49,424 bases of DNA from Roseomonas sp. E05 (GCF_030063475.1 NZ_JASIRT010000036.1:1-49424); one strand, 5' to 3'; counted from the first letter of the stretch, positions 1-8,100 are shown. Made by a program: numbers and translations. The notes: generated from the sequence alone by a model not told the origin.

Positions 1-29
1 TCGCGCAACGCATCCGGGTCCGCGCTCAT
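1..29 (-). CDS. 5' end of a leftward gene cut by the window edge
   Basis: Reading leftward, an ATG at 29 opens a frame (MSADPDALR...) that runs off the window without a stop. A good Shine-Dalgarno GGAGG (complement of CCTCC at 39-43) lies 9 nt upstream, which is the main support. Only nine residues are visible, so neither family nor function can be named. The gene would be divergent from the membrane protein at 352. Confidence 0.4.
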
Positions 30-351
30 CCAGGCCAGCCTCCAAAAGCCAGCCTTGAATCACGCCCCGCTCAGCAGCGGAATCCCTCAGATCAGGAAAT
101 CGTCACCACCGCCTAGAGCGTTTTCCGTTCGCTCTGGCTCACGGAAAATGCTCCAGGCTCCGAGCGCTGCTGCCCTTCTCGGACAGCAGTGCGAGCCCGC
201 ACATGCATGCGTTCCGACGAGCGGAAGGGGAGGGCAGCGATGTGCCCTATGCTCTTCCCACAAGAAGACTATGACAGTTTTGTGACGGATATCCATTAAC
301 GATACGGATTACTGGGAGAGAGGCTCTCGCTCAATTTCAGACAGGATTCTT
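30..351. other. Divergent intergenic region, 322 bp
   Basis: This lies between a leftward gene start at 29 and the rightward membrane protein at 352. It holds the palindromic element at 112-157 and, from about 265, a more AT-rich stretch that probably contains the promoter of the membrane protein. A possible -35 TTGTGA at 280-285 has only a poor -10 partner, so I do not call a promoter. The short frames here look non-coding. Confidence 0.5.
112..157. repeat. Imperfect inverted repeat with CTAGAGCG core
   Basis: Arms 112-127 and 142-157 are complementary over 16 bp with two mismatches, around a 14-nt loop. The left arm holds CTAGAGCGTTTTCCG. A related hairpin with CTAGAGCGGATTTCCG sits at the other end of the window (49270-49285), so this looks like a dispersed intergenic palindromic element. 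No coding function is seen. Confidence 0.6.
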
Positions 352-1476
352 ATGCGCCAGGCACACTCCGCGGAAATCATCAACAGACACCGCAGTGTGC
401 AGGGAAGACCTGAGCAGCCTTATCTCCGCGCTGGAATCGCGGCACTGCTCACGGTGGCAGTGCTGCTGGTCCTGGCCGTCTTCGAGAAGCAGATATCGGG
501 CTCCTGGGGCTTCGCGGACCGGGCGCCGGTGATCGATGCCTCTTCGTTGGGACGCTCCATGCTGGCGCTGTTGCTTGCGGCGCTTTTCATTCTTCCCTTC
601 CTGCGGAACGCTCCGGCGCGTGCGGTTCCGGCCTTGAGCGCGGCGCAGCAGCGGCCGGCCTGGGCCTCGCTTGCGCTGGCGGTCGGCTTCCTCGTGGTTT
701 TCCTTGCCAGTCCCGAGTTGTTCAGCGCGCTGGCCCGTGAAGATCAGAGCGTGGAATGGAGTTCGGCAGTTGCGCTTCTGCTCGGCAGCGGCCTGCTGCT
801 CTGGAGCTCGATGCGCTTCCTCAGGAGCCGCGGCGGCGTGCGCGGTTTCTCCGCCCCGCTCTGCTCAGCGGGTGCGCTGCTGCTGGCCGTCTGCCTCTTC
901 GTGGTCGGCATGGAGGAAGTCTCCTGGATGCAGCGCGTGTTCGAGATCCAGACGCCGACGGTGCTGATCGAAGAGAACATGCAGAAGGAGCTGAACTTCC
1001 ACAACCTGTTCACCAACGGCTTCGAGCTTCTGTACTATGGCGGGAGCTTCGTGTTCCTGATGCTGCTGCCCTTCCTGAAGGAAGTGGCGCCGGTGCCTGC
1101 GGTGCTGCGCGCCGTCGCGCCGCTCATCCCCGGCCGGGCCGTGCTGGCGGTCAGCGCGCCGATCGCCTCCTTCAACTACGACATGTGGCACCTTCTGCCG
1201 ATCCAGATGGTGCTGATCCTGAGCCTCGTCATCGTCATCCGTGCCGCCATGACGGCGCCGGGACGGGGGGAGATGGCTCTCTTCGCCGTAGCGGCCCTGC
1301 TGCTCGTGCTGTCGCAGGTGCTCCTGATCGCCTTCGGCGACCGGCTGGTCCGCCTGTGGGACCCCACGGAGTACAAGGAGCTGTTCATCGGCCTGGGCTT
1401 CGCCTGCTATGGGGGCGAAGTGGCCTTCCGCGCCGCCAGGGGCGCGGTGTTCGCGCCGCGGCGCGCCCAGGCCTGA
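352..1476 (+). CDS. Polytopic membrane protein of unknown function with an EEVSW...HN motif
   Basis: A 374-residue inner-membrane protein with about eight to nine hydrophobic segments; the first spans roughly residues 25-45 and the second 68-84. Between membrane segments lies a polar block, E188-E189-V-S-W192 through Q211 to H217-N218. I recall similar EEISWGQR...HN blocks in uncharacterised bacterial membrane proteins, but no biochemical role. A Shine-Dalgarno AGGA at 343-346 lies 5 nt before the ATG, supporting this start. The gene stands alone: divergent from the gene at the window edge and convergent with gpt across a hairpin at 1493-1511. Acidic, Trp and His residues in the block could be catalytic or metal-binding, which is inference only. 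Confidence 0.85.
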   Translation: MRQAHSAEIINRHRSVQGRPEQPYLRAGIAALLTVAVLLVLAVFEKQISGSWGFADRAPVIDASSLGRSMLALLLAALFILPFLRNAPARAVPALSAAQQRPAWASLALAVGFLVVFLASPELFSALAREDQSVEWSSAVALLLGSGLLLWSSMRFLRSRGGVRGFSAPLCSAGALLLAVCLFVVGMEEVSWMQRVFEIQTPTVLIEENMQKELNFHNLFTNGFELLYYGGSFVFLMLLPFLKEVAPVPAVLRAVAPLIPGRAVLAVSAPIASFNYDMWHLLPIQMVLILSLVIVIRAAMTAPGRGEMALFAVAALLLVLSQVLLIAFGDRLVRLWDPTEYKELFIGLGFACYGGEVAFRAARGAVFAPRRAQA

Positions 1477-1492
1477 CGGGAGGTGGGAGGCT

Positions 1493-1511
1493 GGCGGGCC
1501 TTGAGCCCGCC
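1493..1511. terminator. Hairpin between convergent genes
   Basis: A perfect 7-bp GC stem (GGCGGGC at 1493-1499 with GCCCGCC at 1505-1511) and a 5-nt loop lie between the stop of the membrane protein (1476) and the stop of gpt (1549). Flanking AGGCT/AGCCT can extend it past a small internal loop. There is no T-run, so it may act in both directions with help from Rho. Confidence 0.5.
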
Positions 1512-1548
1512 TGAAGCCTCCGGAAGTCGCGTGACGTGTCGCGAGGTC

Positions 1549-2028
1549 TTACTTCACCATGCCCGAGCGCGCGATGGGCGCGACGAACTGTGGCTCGGTG
1601 TCCCAGGGGAACAGGATCCAGGTGTCCTGGCTCACCTCGGTGATGAAGCTGTCCACCAGCGGCTTGCCGGCGGGCTTGGCATAGACGGTGGCGAAATGCG
1701 CCTTGGGCAGGATGCCGCGCACCACCTTGGCCGTCGTGCCGGTGTCCACCAGGTCGTCCAGCACCAGCCAGCCCTCGCCATCATCGGCGGCGACCGGGGG
1801 CTTGGCCACCACCGGGGTGCCCAGCTTCTCCTCGTCATAGGTGATGACGGAGACGCTTTCGATCAGCCGGCAATCCAGCTCGCGCGCCACGATGGCGGCG
1901 GGGATCAGCCCGCCGCGCGTGATGGCGACGATGCCCTTCCAGGGGCCCCGCTCGACCAGCCGCCAGGCGAGCGCCTTGCTGTCACGATGAAGCTGGTCCC
2001 AGCTGACGGTGTAGTAGCGCGGCGCCAT
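1549..2028 (-). CDS. gpt: Xanthine-guanine phosphoribosyltransferase
   Basis: A 159-residue type I phosphoribosyltransferase, close to the about 152 residues of E. coli Gpt. It transfers phosphoribose from PRPP to xanthine, guanine or hypoxanthine in purine salvage. The PRPP-binding loop is visible as DDLVDTGTT (residues 91-99), and ITRGGLIPA (36-44) is the usual pyrophosphate-side loop. The C-terminal IL-FPW-TEP segment is also typical. The chosen start [10 protein letters not shown] fits the family; upstream in-frame residues belong to csaA sequence read in another frame. It lies 2 nt behind the csaA stop, so the two genes are almost certainly one transcript. Confidence 0.9.
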   Translation of the reverse strand: MAPRYYTVSWDQLHRDSKALAWRLVERGPWKGIVAITRGGLIPAAIVARELDCRLIESVSVITYDEEKLGTPVVAKPPVAADDGEGWLVLDDLVDTGTTAKVVRGILPKAHFATVYAKPAGKPLVDSFITEVSQDTWILFPWDTEPQFVAPIARSGMVK

Positions 2029-2030
2029 TC

Positions 2031-2372
2031 TCAGAACATCCTGCCGCCATTCGGGACGGCGAAATCGGGGCGGATCAGGACCACGTCGCCATTGGCATCC
2101 GGCAGGCCCAGGGTCAGGACCTCGCTTTGGACACCGGCGATGCGGCGGGGCGGAAAGTTCACCACGCAGAGCACCTGCCGGCCGATCAGCTTGTCCGGCG
2201 GGTAGTGCACCGTGACCTGGGCGGAGGAGCGCTTGACGCCGATCTCCGGCCCGAGGTCGATCTCCAGCTTGAGCGCCGGCTTGCGGGCGCCTTCGAGCGG
2301 GCTGGCATCCAGGATCGTCCCGACGCGGATGTCGAGCCGGTGGAAATCGTCGATCGTGGCGGTGGTTTCCAT
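2031..2372 (-). CDS. csaA: CsaA-like tRNA-binding domain protein
   Basis: A 113-residue protein consisting of a single EMAP/Trbp111-type OB-fold. It matches the CsaA family, described as an export-related chaperone and tRNA-binding protein in Bacillus. Recognisable parts are [11 protein letters not shown] near the N-terminus, [22 protein letters not shown] and the conserved end VPNGGRMF. The start [10 protein letters not shown] gives the usual family length of about 110 residues. It is the first gene of a minus-strand pair with gpt. A true role in secretion is not shown by context; tRNA or RNA binding is the safer inference. Confidence 0.85.
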   Translation of the reverse strand: METTATIDDFHRLDIRVGTILDASPLEGARKPALKLEIDLGPEIGVKRSSAQVTVHYPPDKLIGRQVLCVVNFPPRRIAGVQSEVLTLGLPDANGDVVLIRPDFAVPNGGRMF

Positions 2373-2478
2373 CGGCTTCGGATAGCGCAGCCGCGCGGCG
2401 GGCGGAAGTGGGCGGATTGATGCCGGGGCCGGACCGTGCCAGCGTCGGCGGCAATTGACCGGATGGAGGATACCGCCC

Positions 2479-3246
2479 ATGGCCGACGGCCTGCCCCATA
2501 CGCCCCCGCTGCGCTGCGACGGGCTGCGCGCCCTGGTGACGGGTGCTTCACGCGGCATCGGCCGGGCCGCGGCGGTGGCGCTGGCCGAGGCGGGGGCGGA
2601 GGTGGTGCTGGCGGCCCGCGCCCTGCCGGAGATGGAGGCGACCATCGCTGCCCTCGGCCCCGGCGCCCGGGCGTGCGCCCGGGCGCTGGACGTGACCGAC
2701 CGCGCCGCCGTGCGCCACCTGGCGGAAGGCGAGGGACCCTTCGACATCCTGGTCAACAACGCCGGAACCAATATCCGCGAGCCCTTTCTGGAGGTCCGCG
2801 ACGACAGCTTCGACCGGCTGATCGACCTCAACCTGCGCGGCGCCTTCGCCGTGGCGCAGGCCGTGGCGGCCGGCATGGTGGCGGCCGGAAAGGGCGGCAG
2901 CATCATCAATCTGTCCTCGGTGAACGGGCATGTCGGCGGGCTGAACCGCAGCGTCTACACCGCCACCAAGCACGCCATCGAAGGGCTGACCAAGGCCATG
3001 TCGGCCGAGCTGGGGGCGCACGGTATCCGGGTCAACAGCCTCTGCCCCGGCTTCGTCGAGACCCCGCTGACCGAAGGGCTGCTCGCCAACGAGAAGTTCC
3101 GCGCCGCGCATCTGCGCCGCACGCCGCTCGGCCGGATCATGAAAGTGGAGGATGTGATGGGCGCCATCGTCTTCTTCGCCTCGCCCGCCTCCGCCATGAT
3201 CAGCGGCTCCTCCTTGCTGATCGACGGCGGCTTCTGCACGCTGTGA
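2479..3246 (+). CDS. SDR family NAD(P)-dependent oxidoreductase
   Basis: A classical short-chain dehydrogenase/reductase of 255 residues. The cofactor glycine motif TGASRGIG is at 21-28, NNAG at 93-96, and the catalytic set is Ser147, Tyr160 and Lys164 (YTATK). The C-terminus [12 protein letters not shown] is the usual SDR end. ATG 2479 is preferred over a TTG at 2455 because GGAGGA (2465-2470) lies at good spacing before it. The gene opens the plus-strand run ending in the amidase; the next gene begins 23 nt downstream. The substrate cannot be told from sequence; 3-oxoacyl reductase-like or sugar/polyol dehydrogenase activity is possible. Confidence 0.9.
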   Translation: MADGLPHTPPLRCDGLRALVTGASRGIGRAAAVALAEAGAEVVLAARALPEMEATIAALGPGARACARALDVTDRAAVRHLAEGEGPFDILVNNAGTNIREPFLEVRDDSFDRLIDLNLRGAFAVAQAVAAGMVAAGKGGSIINLSSVNGHVGGLNRSVYTATKHAIEGLTKAMSAELGAHGIRVNSLCPGFVETPLTEGLLANEKFRAAHLRRTPLGRIMKVEDVMGAIVFFASPASAMISGSSLLIDGGFCTL

Positions 3247-3269
3247 CCTCTTCACCCGGAAAGACTTTG

Positions 3270-4877
3270 ATGCGCGACTTTCATATTCCCGGCCGCAGTG
3301 CGGTTCTCTCCACCCATGCGATGGCCGCGACCTCGATGCCGATCGCGACGCTGACGGCGCTCGACATCCTGCGCCAGGGCGGCAACGCCATGGATGCGGC
3401 CATCGCCGCCTGCGCCGTGCTGGCCGTGGTGGAGCCGCAGTCCACCGGCATCGGCGGCGACAACTTCTGCCTCTACGCCCCCGCCGGCACCGGCCAGGTG
3501 ATCGCGATGAACGGCTCCGGCCGCGCCCCCGCCGGCGCCACGCCGGAGAAGCTGCGCGCCGACGGGCTGACCGCGATGGTCAACACCTCGGCCCATTCGG
3601 TGACCGTGCCCGGCGCCGTCTCCGCCTGGGAGAAGCTGAACAAGGCGCACGGCAAGCTCTCCCTGGCGCAGATCCTGGCACCGGCGGCGAAGATCGCCGA
3701 GGAAGGCCACCCCGTGCATGCCCGCGTGGCGCATGACTGGGAAGCCGGTACCGGCAAGCTCAGCAAGCACGAGGCCACGGCACGGCACTTCCTGAAGGGC
3801 GGCAAGCCCTACGGCATCGGCGACGTGTTCAAGCAGCCGGCGCTGGGCCGCACGCTGCGCGCCATCGGCGAGCGCGGCGCGAAGGCCTTCTACGAAGGCG
3901 AGATCGCGGCCGACATGGTGGCGACCCTGCGCGCCGCCGGCGGCACGCATACGGAGGCGGATTTCGCCGCCGGGCTGGATGGCGCCGAGTTCGTCACCCC
4001 GATTCAGACGAAGTGGCGCGGGCTCGACGTCTTCCAGTGCCCGCCGAACGGCTCGGGCCTGCTGGTGCTGCAGATGCTCGGCGTGCTCGGGGAATGCGAG
4101 ACGCCGGAGCAGGGGCCGCTCTCGCCCGAGCGCCTGCACCGCCATGTCGAGGCGGCGCGCCTCGCCTATCGCGACCGCGACGCCTTCCTGGCCGACCCGT
4201 CCCAGGTGGATGTGCCGGTGGCGAAGCTGACCAGCCCGGATTACGCGAAGAAACTGCGCGCGCTGATCAGCGACGAGGTGGCGATGCGCGAGCTGCCGCC
4301 CGCCGGCCTGGCCGAGATCCTGCCGAAGCACAAGGACACCGTCTATCTCTGCGTGGTGGATGCGGACGGCAATGCCTGCTCCTTCATCAACTCGCTCTTC
4401 GAGGGCTTCGGCTCCGGCATCCTGGCGGAGAAGAGCGGCGTGATGCTGCACAACCGCGGCTTCGGCTTCCGCCTGCAGGAGGGCCACCCCAACTGCATCG
4501 CGCCGAACAAGCGGCCGATGCACACCATCATCCCGGGCATGGTGATGAAGGACGGCCGCGCCATCATGCCCTATGGCGTGATGGGCGGGCACTTCCAGCC
4601 GATGGGCCAGACGCTGTTCCTGACCAACCACTTCGAGTTCGGCATGGACGTCCAGGCGGCGCTCGATTTCCCGCGCCTCTTCCCCTATGGCGGCAAGGTG
4701 CAGATCGAGCGCGGCGTCCCGACCGATGTGATCGACCGCCTGAACCGCATGGGCCATGACTGCCAGATGATCGACAAGCCGCATGGCGGCGGCCAGGCCA
4801 TCCTGATCGACCATGAGCGCGGCGTGCTGATCGGCGGCTCCGATCCGCGCAAGGATGGCTGCGCGCTGGGGTACTGA
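3270..4877 (+). CDS. Gamma-glutamyltransferase family protein (YwrD-like)
   Basis: A 535-residue N-terminal-nucleophile hydrolase of the gamma-glutamyltranspeptidase family, which self-cleaves into large and small subunits. NAMDAAIAA near the start and NGSGRAP are family marks. Thr357, in DTVYLCVVD, aligns with the catalytic and cleavage Thr of E. coli Ggt (TTHYSVVD). The usual small-subunit SSMSP loop is replaced by HTIIPG after RPM, as in YwrD-like or acylase-like members, so glutathione may not be the substrate. No convincing signal peptide is seen at MRDFHIPG, so a cytoplasmic location is likely. It sits 23 nt after the SDR gene and 4 nt before the macro-domain gene, clearly in one operon. 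Confidence 0.9.
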   Translation: MRDFHIPGRSAVLSTHAMAATSMPIATLTALDILRQGGNAMDAAIAACAVLAVVEPQSTGIGGDNFCLYAPAGTGQVIAMNGSGRAPAGATPEKLRADGLTAMVNTSAHSVTVPGAVSAWEKLNKAHGKLSLAQILAPAAKIAEEGHPVHARVAHDWEAGTGKLSKHEATARHFLKGGKPYGIGDVFKQPALGRTLRAIGERGAKAFYEGEIAADMVATLRAAGGTHTEADFAAGLDGAEFVTPIQTKWRGLDVFQCPPNGSGLLVLQMLGVLGECETPEQGPLSPERLHRHVEAARLAYRDRDAFLADPSQVDVPVAKLTSPDYAKKLRALISDEVAMRELPPAGLAEILPKHKDTVYLCVVDADGNACSFINSLFEGFGSGILAEKSGVMLHNRGFGFRLQEGHPNCIAPNKRPMHTIIPGMVMKDGRAIMPYGVMGGHFQPMGQTLFLTNHFEFGMDVQAALDFPRLFPYGGKVQIERGVPTDVIDRLNRMGHDCQMIDKPHGGGQAILIDHERGVLIGGSDPRKDGCALGY

Positions 4878-4881
4878 GGCC

Positions 4882-5379
4882 ATGATCCGCGCCATCCAGG
4901 CCGACATCACCCGGCTGGACGTGGATGCCATCGTCAACGCCGCCAATGCGGCGCTGGCGCCGGGCGGCGGCGTGTGTGGCGCGATCCATGCGGCGGCGGG
5001 ACCCGAACTGGCCGTCGCCTGCGCGCGGATCGGTGGCTGCCCGACCGGCGAGGCGCGGATCACCCCCGGCTTCCGCCTGAAGGCGCGCCACGTCATCCAT
5101 GCCGTCGGGCCGGTCTGGCATGGCGGCGGGCAAGGGGAGGCGGGGCAGCTCGCCGGCTGCTACCGCGCCTCCCTGGCGCGGCTGCGCGAGGCGGGCGGCC
5201 ATTCCATCGCCTTTCCCGCCATCTCCACCGGCATCTACGGCTACCCGCGCGGGGAGGCCACGCGGATCGCAGTGGCCACGGTGCGCGAGGATCTTGCCGC
5301 GAAGGGCGACCTCGACGTCACCTTCGCCTGTTTCGACTCCGCCATGCTGGCGCTCTACCAGAAGGAACTGGACGCGTGA
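4882..5379 (+). CDS. Macro-domain protein (ADP-ribose / O-acetyl-ADP-ribose deacetylase type)
   Basis: A 165-residue stand-alone macro domain of the MacroD/YmdB type. The ligand loop IVNAANAAL (17-25) followed by PGGGVCGAIH (28-37) and the second loop ISTGIYGYP are clear. Members remove acetyl from O-acetyl-ADP-ribose or ADP-ribose from acidic residues. The start MIRAIQADIT is chosen for family length; it is 4 nt after the GGT stop. Its stop overlaps the GTG of the amidase by four bases (GTGA), so it is translationally coupled between two amide-bond or gamma-glutamyl enzymes, an uncommon setting. Function within this operon is unknown. Confidence 0.88.
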   Translation: MIRAIQADITRLDVDAIVNAANAALAPGGGVCGAIHAAAGPELAVACARIGGCPTGEARITPGFRLKARHVIHAVGPVWHGGGQGEAGQLAGCYRASLARLREAGGHSIAFPAISTGIYGYPRGEATRIAVATVREDLAAKGDLDVTFACFDSAMLALYQKELDA

Positions 5380-6866
5380 CCGAAGCCTGCGACCTCTCCG
5401 CCGTCGCCGCCCGCCGTTTGATCGGCCAGAAGAAGCTTTCCCCCGTCGAACTGCTGGATTCCTGCCTGAAGCGCATCGGCGAGGTGAACCATGCCGTCAA
5501 CGCCATGGTGGCGCTGGATGAGGATCGGGCGCGTGGCGCGGCGAAGGCCGCCGAGGGCGCGGTGATGCGCGGCGACAAGCTCGGCCCGCTGCACGGCCTG
5601 CCGCTCGGCATCAAGGACCTGGACGACACCGCCGGGCTGGTCACCACCTTCGGCAGCCCGATCTTCAAGGACAACGTGCCCGCCAAGGACTCCACCATGG
5701 TGGCAGACCTGCGCGCGGCGGGCGGCATCGTGCTGGGCAAGACCAACACGCCGGAATTCGGCGCCGGCGCCAACACGCGCAATGCCGTCTATGGCGCCAC
5801 GGGCAACCCCTTCGACCCGAGCAAGTCGGCCGCCGGCTCCTCCGGCGGCTCCGGCGTGGCGCTGGCGACCAGCATGGTGCCGCTGGCCAGCGGTTCCGAC
5901 ACCGGCGGCTCGCTGCGCAATCCGGCGGCCTTCAACGGCATCGTCGGCTTCCGCCCCAGCCCGGGCGTGGTGCCGCAGGAGCGGCGGCTGCTCGGCTGGT
6001 CCGGCCTGCCGGTGCTCGGCCCGATGGCGCGCAACATGGCCGACCTGGCGCTGCTCTTCTCCGCCATGGCGGCGGACCATGGCGTGGACCCGCTGGCCTA
6101 TACCCTGCCGGGCAAGGACGTGCGGCGCGGCATGCCGCTGAATGAGGCGGTGGACCTCTCCGCCCTGCGCGTCGCCGCGACGCCGGATTTCGGCTTCGCG
6201 CCGACCGAGAATCATATCCGCGCCGTCTTCGCCGAGCGGGTGAAGGCGCTGGCGCCGCTCTTCGGCAGCGTCGAGGACACGCACCCGGACTGCACGGATG
6301 CCGACGAGGCCTTCGCCATCCTGCGCGCGCTGAACTTCCTGGCGGCGCATGAGGAGAAGGTGCGCCTCCGCCCGCAGGATGTCGGGCCGAATGTGCGCGC
6401 CAATGTCGAGGAAGGGCTGGGCTACAGCGCCAAGGACGTGGCACGCGCCTCGGTGATCCAGACGAAGATCTACCGCGCCTGGCAGAGCTTCTTCGCCGGC
6501 GGCGTGGACGTCATCATCGCCCCCGCCATCACCCTCTCGCCGCGCCCCTGGAGCGAACTCTACCCGGCCGAGATCGACGGCAAGCCCACCAAGAACTACT
6601 TCCACTGGCTGGCGCTGGCCTATGCGGTGACGCTGCCGGGCCACCCGGCGATCAGTCTGCCGCTGGGCGTGGACCATGCCGGCATGCCCTTCGGCCTGCA
6701 GATCGTCGGCCCGCGCGGCGGCGATGCGAAGGTGCTGGCGGTGGCGGCGGCCATCGAGGCGGTGGTGGAAGGCGATGCGACGCTCGCCCGCCCGGTGCCG
6801 GACCTCGCCAAGCTGCGCGCCGCGCGGCCGATCAGCGAGATGCCGGGCTTCCTCAGCTTCGACTGA
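5376..6866 (+). CDS. Amidase signature family hydrolase
   Basis: A 496-residue amidase with the full Ser-cisSer-Lys triad: Lys80 (LGIKDLDD), Ser155 (AGSSGGSG) and Ser179 (DTGGSLRNPA), with the normal 24-residue gap between the serines. Family members hydrolyse amides to acids and ammonia; GatA also belongs here, but no gatB or gatC is nearby, so this is a catabolic or detoxifying amidase. The start is a GTG overlapping the macro-domain stop (GTGA), giving MTEACDLSAV. It is the last gene of the SDR-GGT-macro-amidase run and is followed by a large inverted repeat. The substrate is not deducible. Confidence 0.9.
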   Translation: MTEACDLSAVAARRLIGQKKLSPVELLDSCLKRIGEVNHAVNAMVALDEDRARGAAKAAEGAVMRGDKLGPLHGLPLGIKDLDDTAGLVTTFGSPIFKDNVPAKDSTMVADLRAAGGIVLGKTNTPEFGAGANTRNAVYGATGNPFDPSKSAAGSSGGSGVALATSMVPLASGSDTGGSLRNPAAFNGIVGFRPSPGVVPQERRLLGWSGLPVLGPMARNMADLALLFSAMAADHGVDPLAYTLPGKDVRRGMPLNEAVDLSALRVAATPDFGFAPTENHIRAVFAERVKALAPLFGSVEDTHPDCTDADEAFAILRALNFLAAHEEKVRLRPQDVGPNVRANVEEGLGYSAKDVARASVIQTKIYRAWQSFFAGGVDVIIAPAITLSPRPWSELYPAEIDGKPTKNYFHWLALAYAVTLPGHPAISLPLGVDHAGMPFGLQIVGPRGGDAKVLAVAAAIEAVVEGDATLARPVPDLAKLRAARPISEMPGFLSFD

Positions 6867-6877
6867 GGGAAAAAGTC

Positions 6878-7000
6878 GGGGGGAAAGAATTCCCCCCAAG
6901 CCCCCCATCTTCTTTTTGTCAGTTTAAGCGCGACGCATGCCGCCAGCGCGGGAACTCGAGGAAAAAAGAAGGGGGGTTTTGGGGGGAATTCATTCCCCCC
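6878..7000. terminator. Large G-tract inverted repeat between convergent genes
   Basis: Two arms of about 40 bp, 6878-6917 and 6962-7000, are near-complementary. Each is built of G6 or C6 blocks, an EcoRI-like GAATTC core and an A/T-run. The arms differ by a 3-nt insertion and short mismatches. Each arm can also fold on itself (G6...C6). A T5 run lies at the end of the left arm and its A6 partner begins the right arm, so either strand gives a hairpin with a nearby U-run. Placed between the amidase (+) and tctC (-) stops, it is probably a bidirectional terminator or a palindromic repeat element. Confidence 0.65.
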
Positions 7001-7009
7001 AACCTTCTG

Positions 7010-7978
7010 TCAATCCAGGCTGATTTTCGCCTGCTGCGCCACCTTGCCCCAGCGCTGCGTCTCGCTGGCGACGAAGGCGCCGAATTCCTGCGGCGTGCTG
7101 CCGACCGGCGTGATGCCGAGATCCTTGAACCGTGCCTGCACGTTCGGCTGGTTCAGCGCCGCGACGGCCTCCTTGTGCAGCAACTCGATGATCGGCTGCG
7201 GCACGCCGGCGGGGGCAAAGAGCCCGTGCCAGGAGAGGCTCTCGAAGCCCGGCACCGTCTCTGCCACGGTCGGGATGTCCGGCGCGGTCGGAACGCGCTG
7301 CAGCGAGGTCACGCCGAGGATGCGCAGCTTGTTGTCCCGTGCGAAGGGCCATGCGGAGGAGAAGTTGTCGAAGGCGATCGGCAGCTCGCCGGTCAGCAGC
7401 GCCGTCATCAGCTGGCCGCTGCCGCGATAGGGCACATGCTCCATCTGCGTGCCGGTGAGCTGCGAGAACAGTGCGCCGGCGAGATGCACCGAGGTGCCGA
7501 CGCCGGAGGAGCCGAAGTTGTACTCGCCGGGCTTGGCACGCAGCAGCGCGACCAGCTCCGATACGTTCTTCGCCGGGAAGTCCTCCGTCACCGCCAGCGC
7601 GTTGGGCTGCGCGGCAAGCTGCGTGATCGGCGCAAAGTCCTTCAGGTTGTTGTAGGGGATCTTCGGATAGATCGCCGGATTGATGGCATGGCTGCTGATG
7701 GTGCCGAGGCAGATGGTATAGCCATCCGGGGTCGCGCGGGCGCAGGTCTCGCTGCCGACATTGCCGCCGGCGCCGGGCCGGTTCTCCACCACGATCGGCT
7801 GGCCGAGCGCCTTGCTCATCTCGGTGCCGACGAGCCGCGCGATGGTGTCCGAGGTGCCGGCGCTGAAGGGCACGATCAGCCGGATCGGCTGCGTCGGATA
7901 GCCGGCCTGCTGGGCCAAGGCCGGGACGGAGGCCAGCGCGAAGGCGCAGGCGGCCGCCAGCTTGGGAATGATCTTCAT
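7010..7978 (-). CDS. Bug/TctC family tripartite tricarboxylate transporter substrate-binding protein
   Basis: A 322-residue periplasmic binding protein. A Sec signal peptide covers about residues 1-22 (MKIIPKLAAACAFA...ALAQ). The Bug-family pattern follows: YPTQPIRLIVPFSAG, VVENRPGAGG-N-GSE, and the PDGYTICLGTISSHAINP ligand loop. Such proteins bind carboxylates or related small acids. Shine-Dalgarno GGAGGAG (complement of 7989-7995) supports the ATG. It is the distal gene of a minus-strand sugar-acid operon, 171 bp after the RraA-like gene. No TctA or TctB membrane partner lies in the window. The ligand is probably the acid the operon degrades, by inference. Confidence 0.92.
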   Translation of the reverse strand: MKIIPKLAAACAFALASVPALAQQAGYPTQPIRLIVPFSAGTSDTIARLVGTEMSKALGQPIVVENRPGAGGNVGSETCARATPDGYTICLGTISSHAINPAIYPKIPYNNLKDFAPITQLAAQPNALAVTEDFPAKNVSELVALLRAKPGEYNFGSSGVGTSVHLAGALFSQLTGTQMEHVPYRGSGQLMTALLTGELPIAFDNFSSAWPFARDNKLRILGVTSLQRVPTAPDIPTVAETVPGFESLSWHGLFAPAGVPQPIIELLHKEAVAALNQPNVQARFKDLGITPVGSTPQEFGAFVASETQRWGKVAQQAKISLD

Positions 7979-8069
7979 GGTTGATCCGCTCCTCCGGGCA
8001 CGCCGTCATTGCAGCGCGGCCGCGATTCATCGTTCCGGCCGGGCACCTGCCTGGCCGGGTAGACCTGCC

Positions 8070-8100
8070 CGGAGGGCACCCGACATGCGGATGCCCTCCG
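8070..8100 (-). terminator. Intra-operon hairpin between the RraA-like gene and tctC
   Basis: A perfect 9-bp stem (8070-8078 with 8092-8100) with a 13-nt loop lies in the 171-bp gap between the RraA-like gene and the binding-protein gene. No T-run follows, so it may be an attenuator, an mRNA-stability element or a weak terminator setting different expression of tctC. Confidence 0.4.

Noticed and set aside
3252-5096. A 614-codon open frame on the minus strand
   Set aside because: Antisense to the GGT-like gene and the start of the macro-domain gene; no motif and shadow-like composition.
5376-6866. Amidase as GatA of the Glu-tRNA amidotransferase
   Set aside because: No gatB or gatC nearby; the position in a GGT-macro operon points to a stand-alone amidase.
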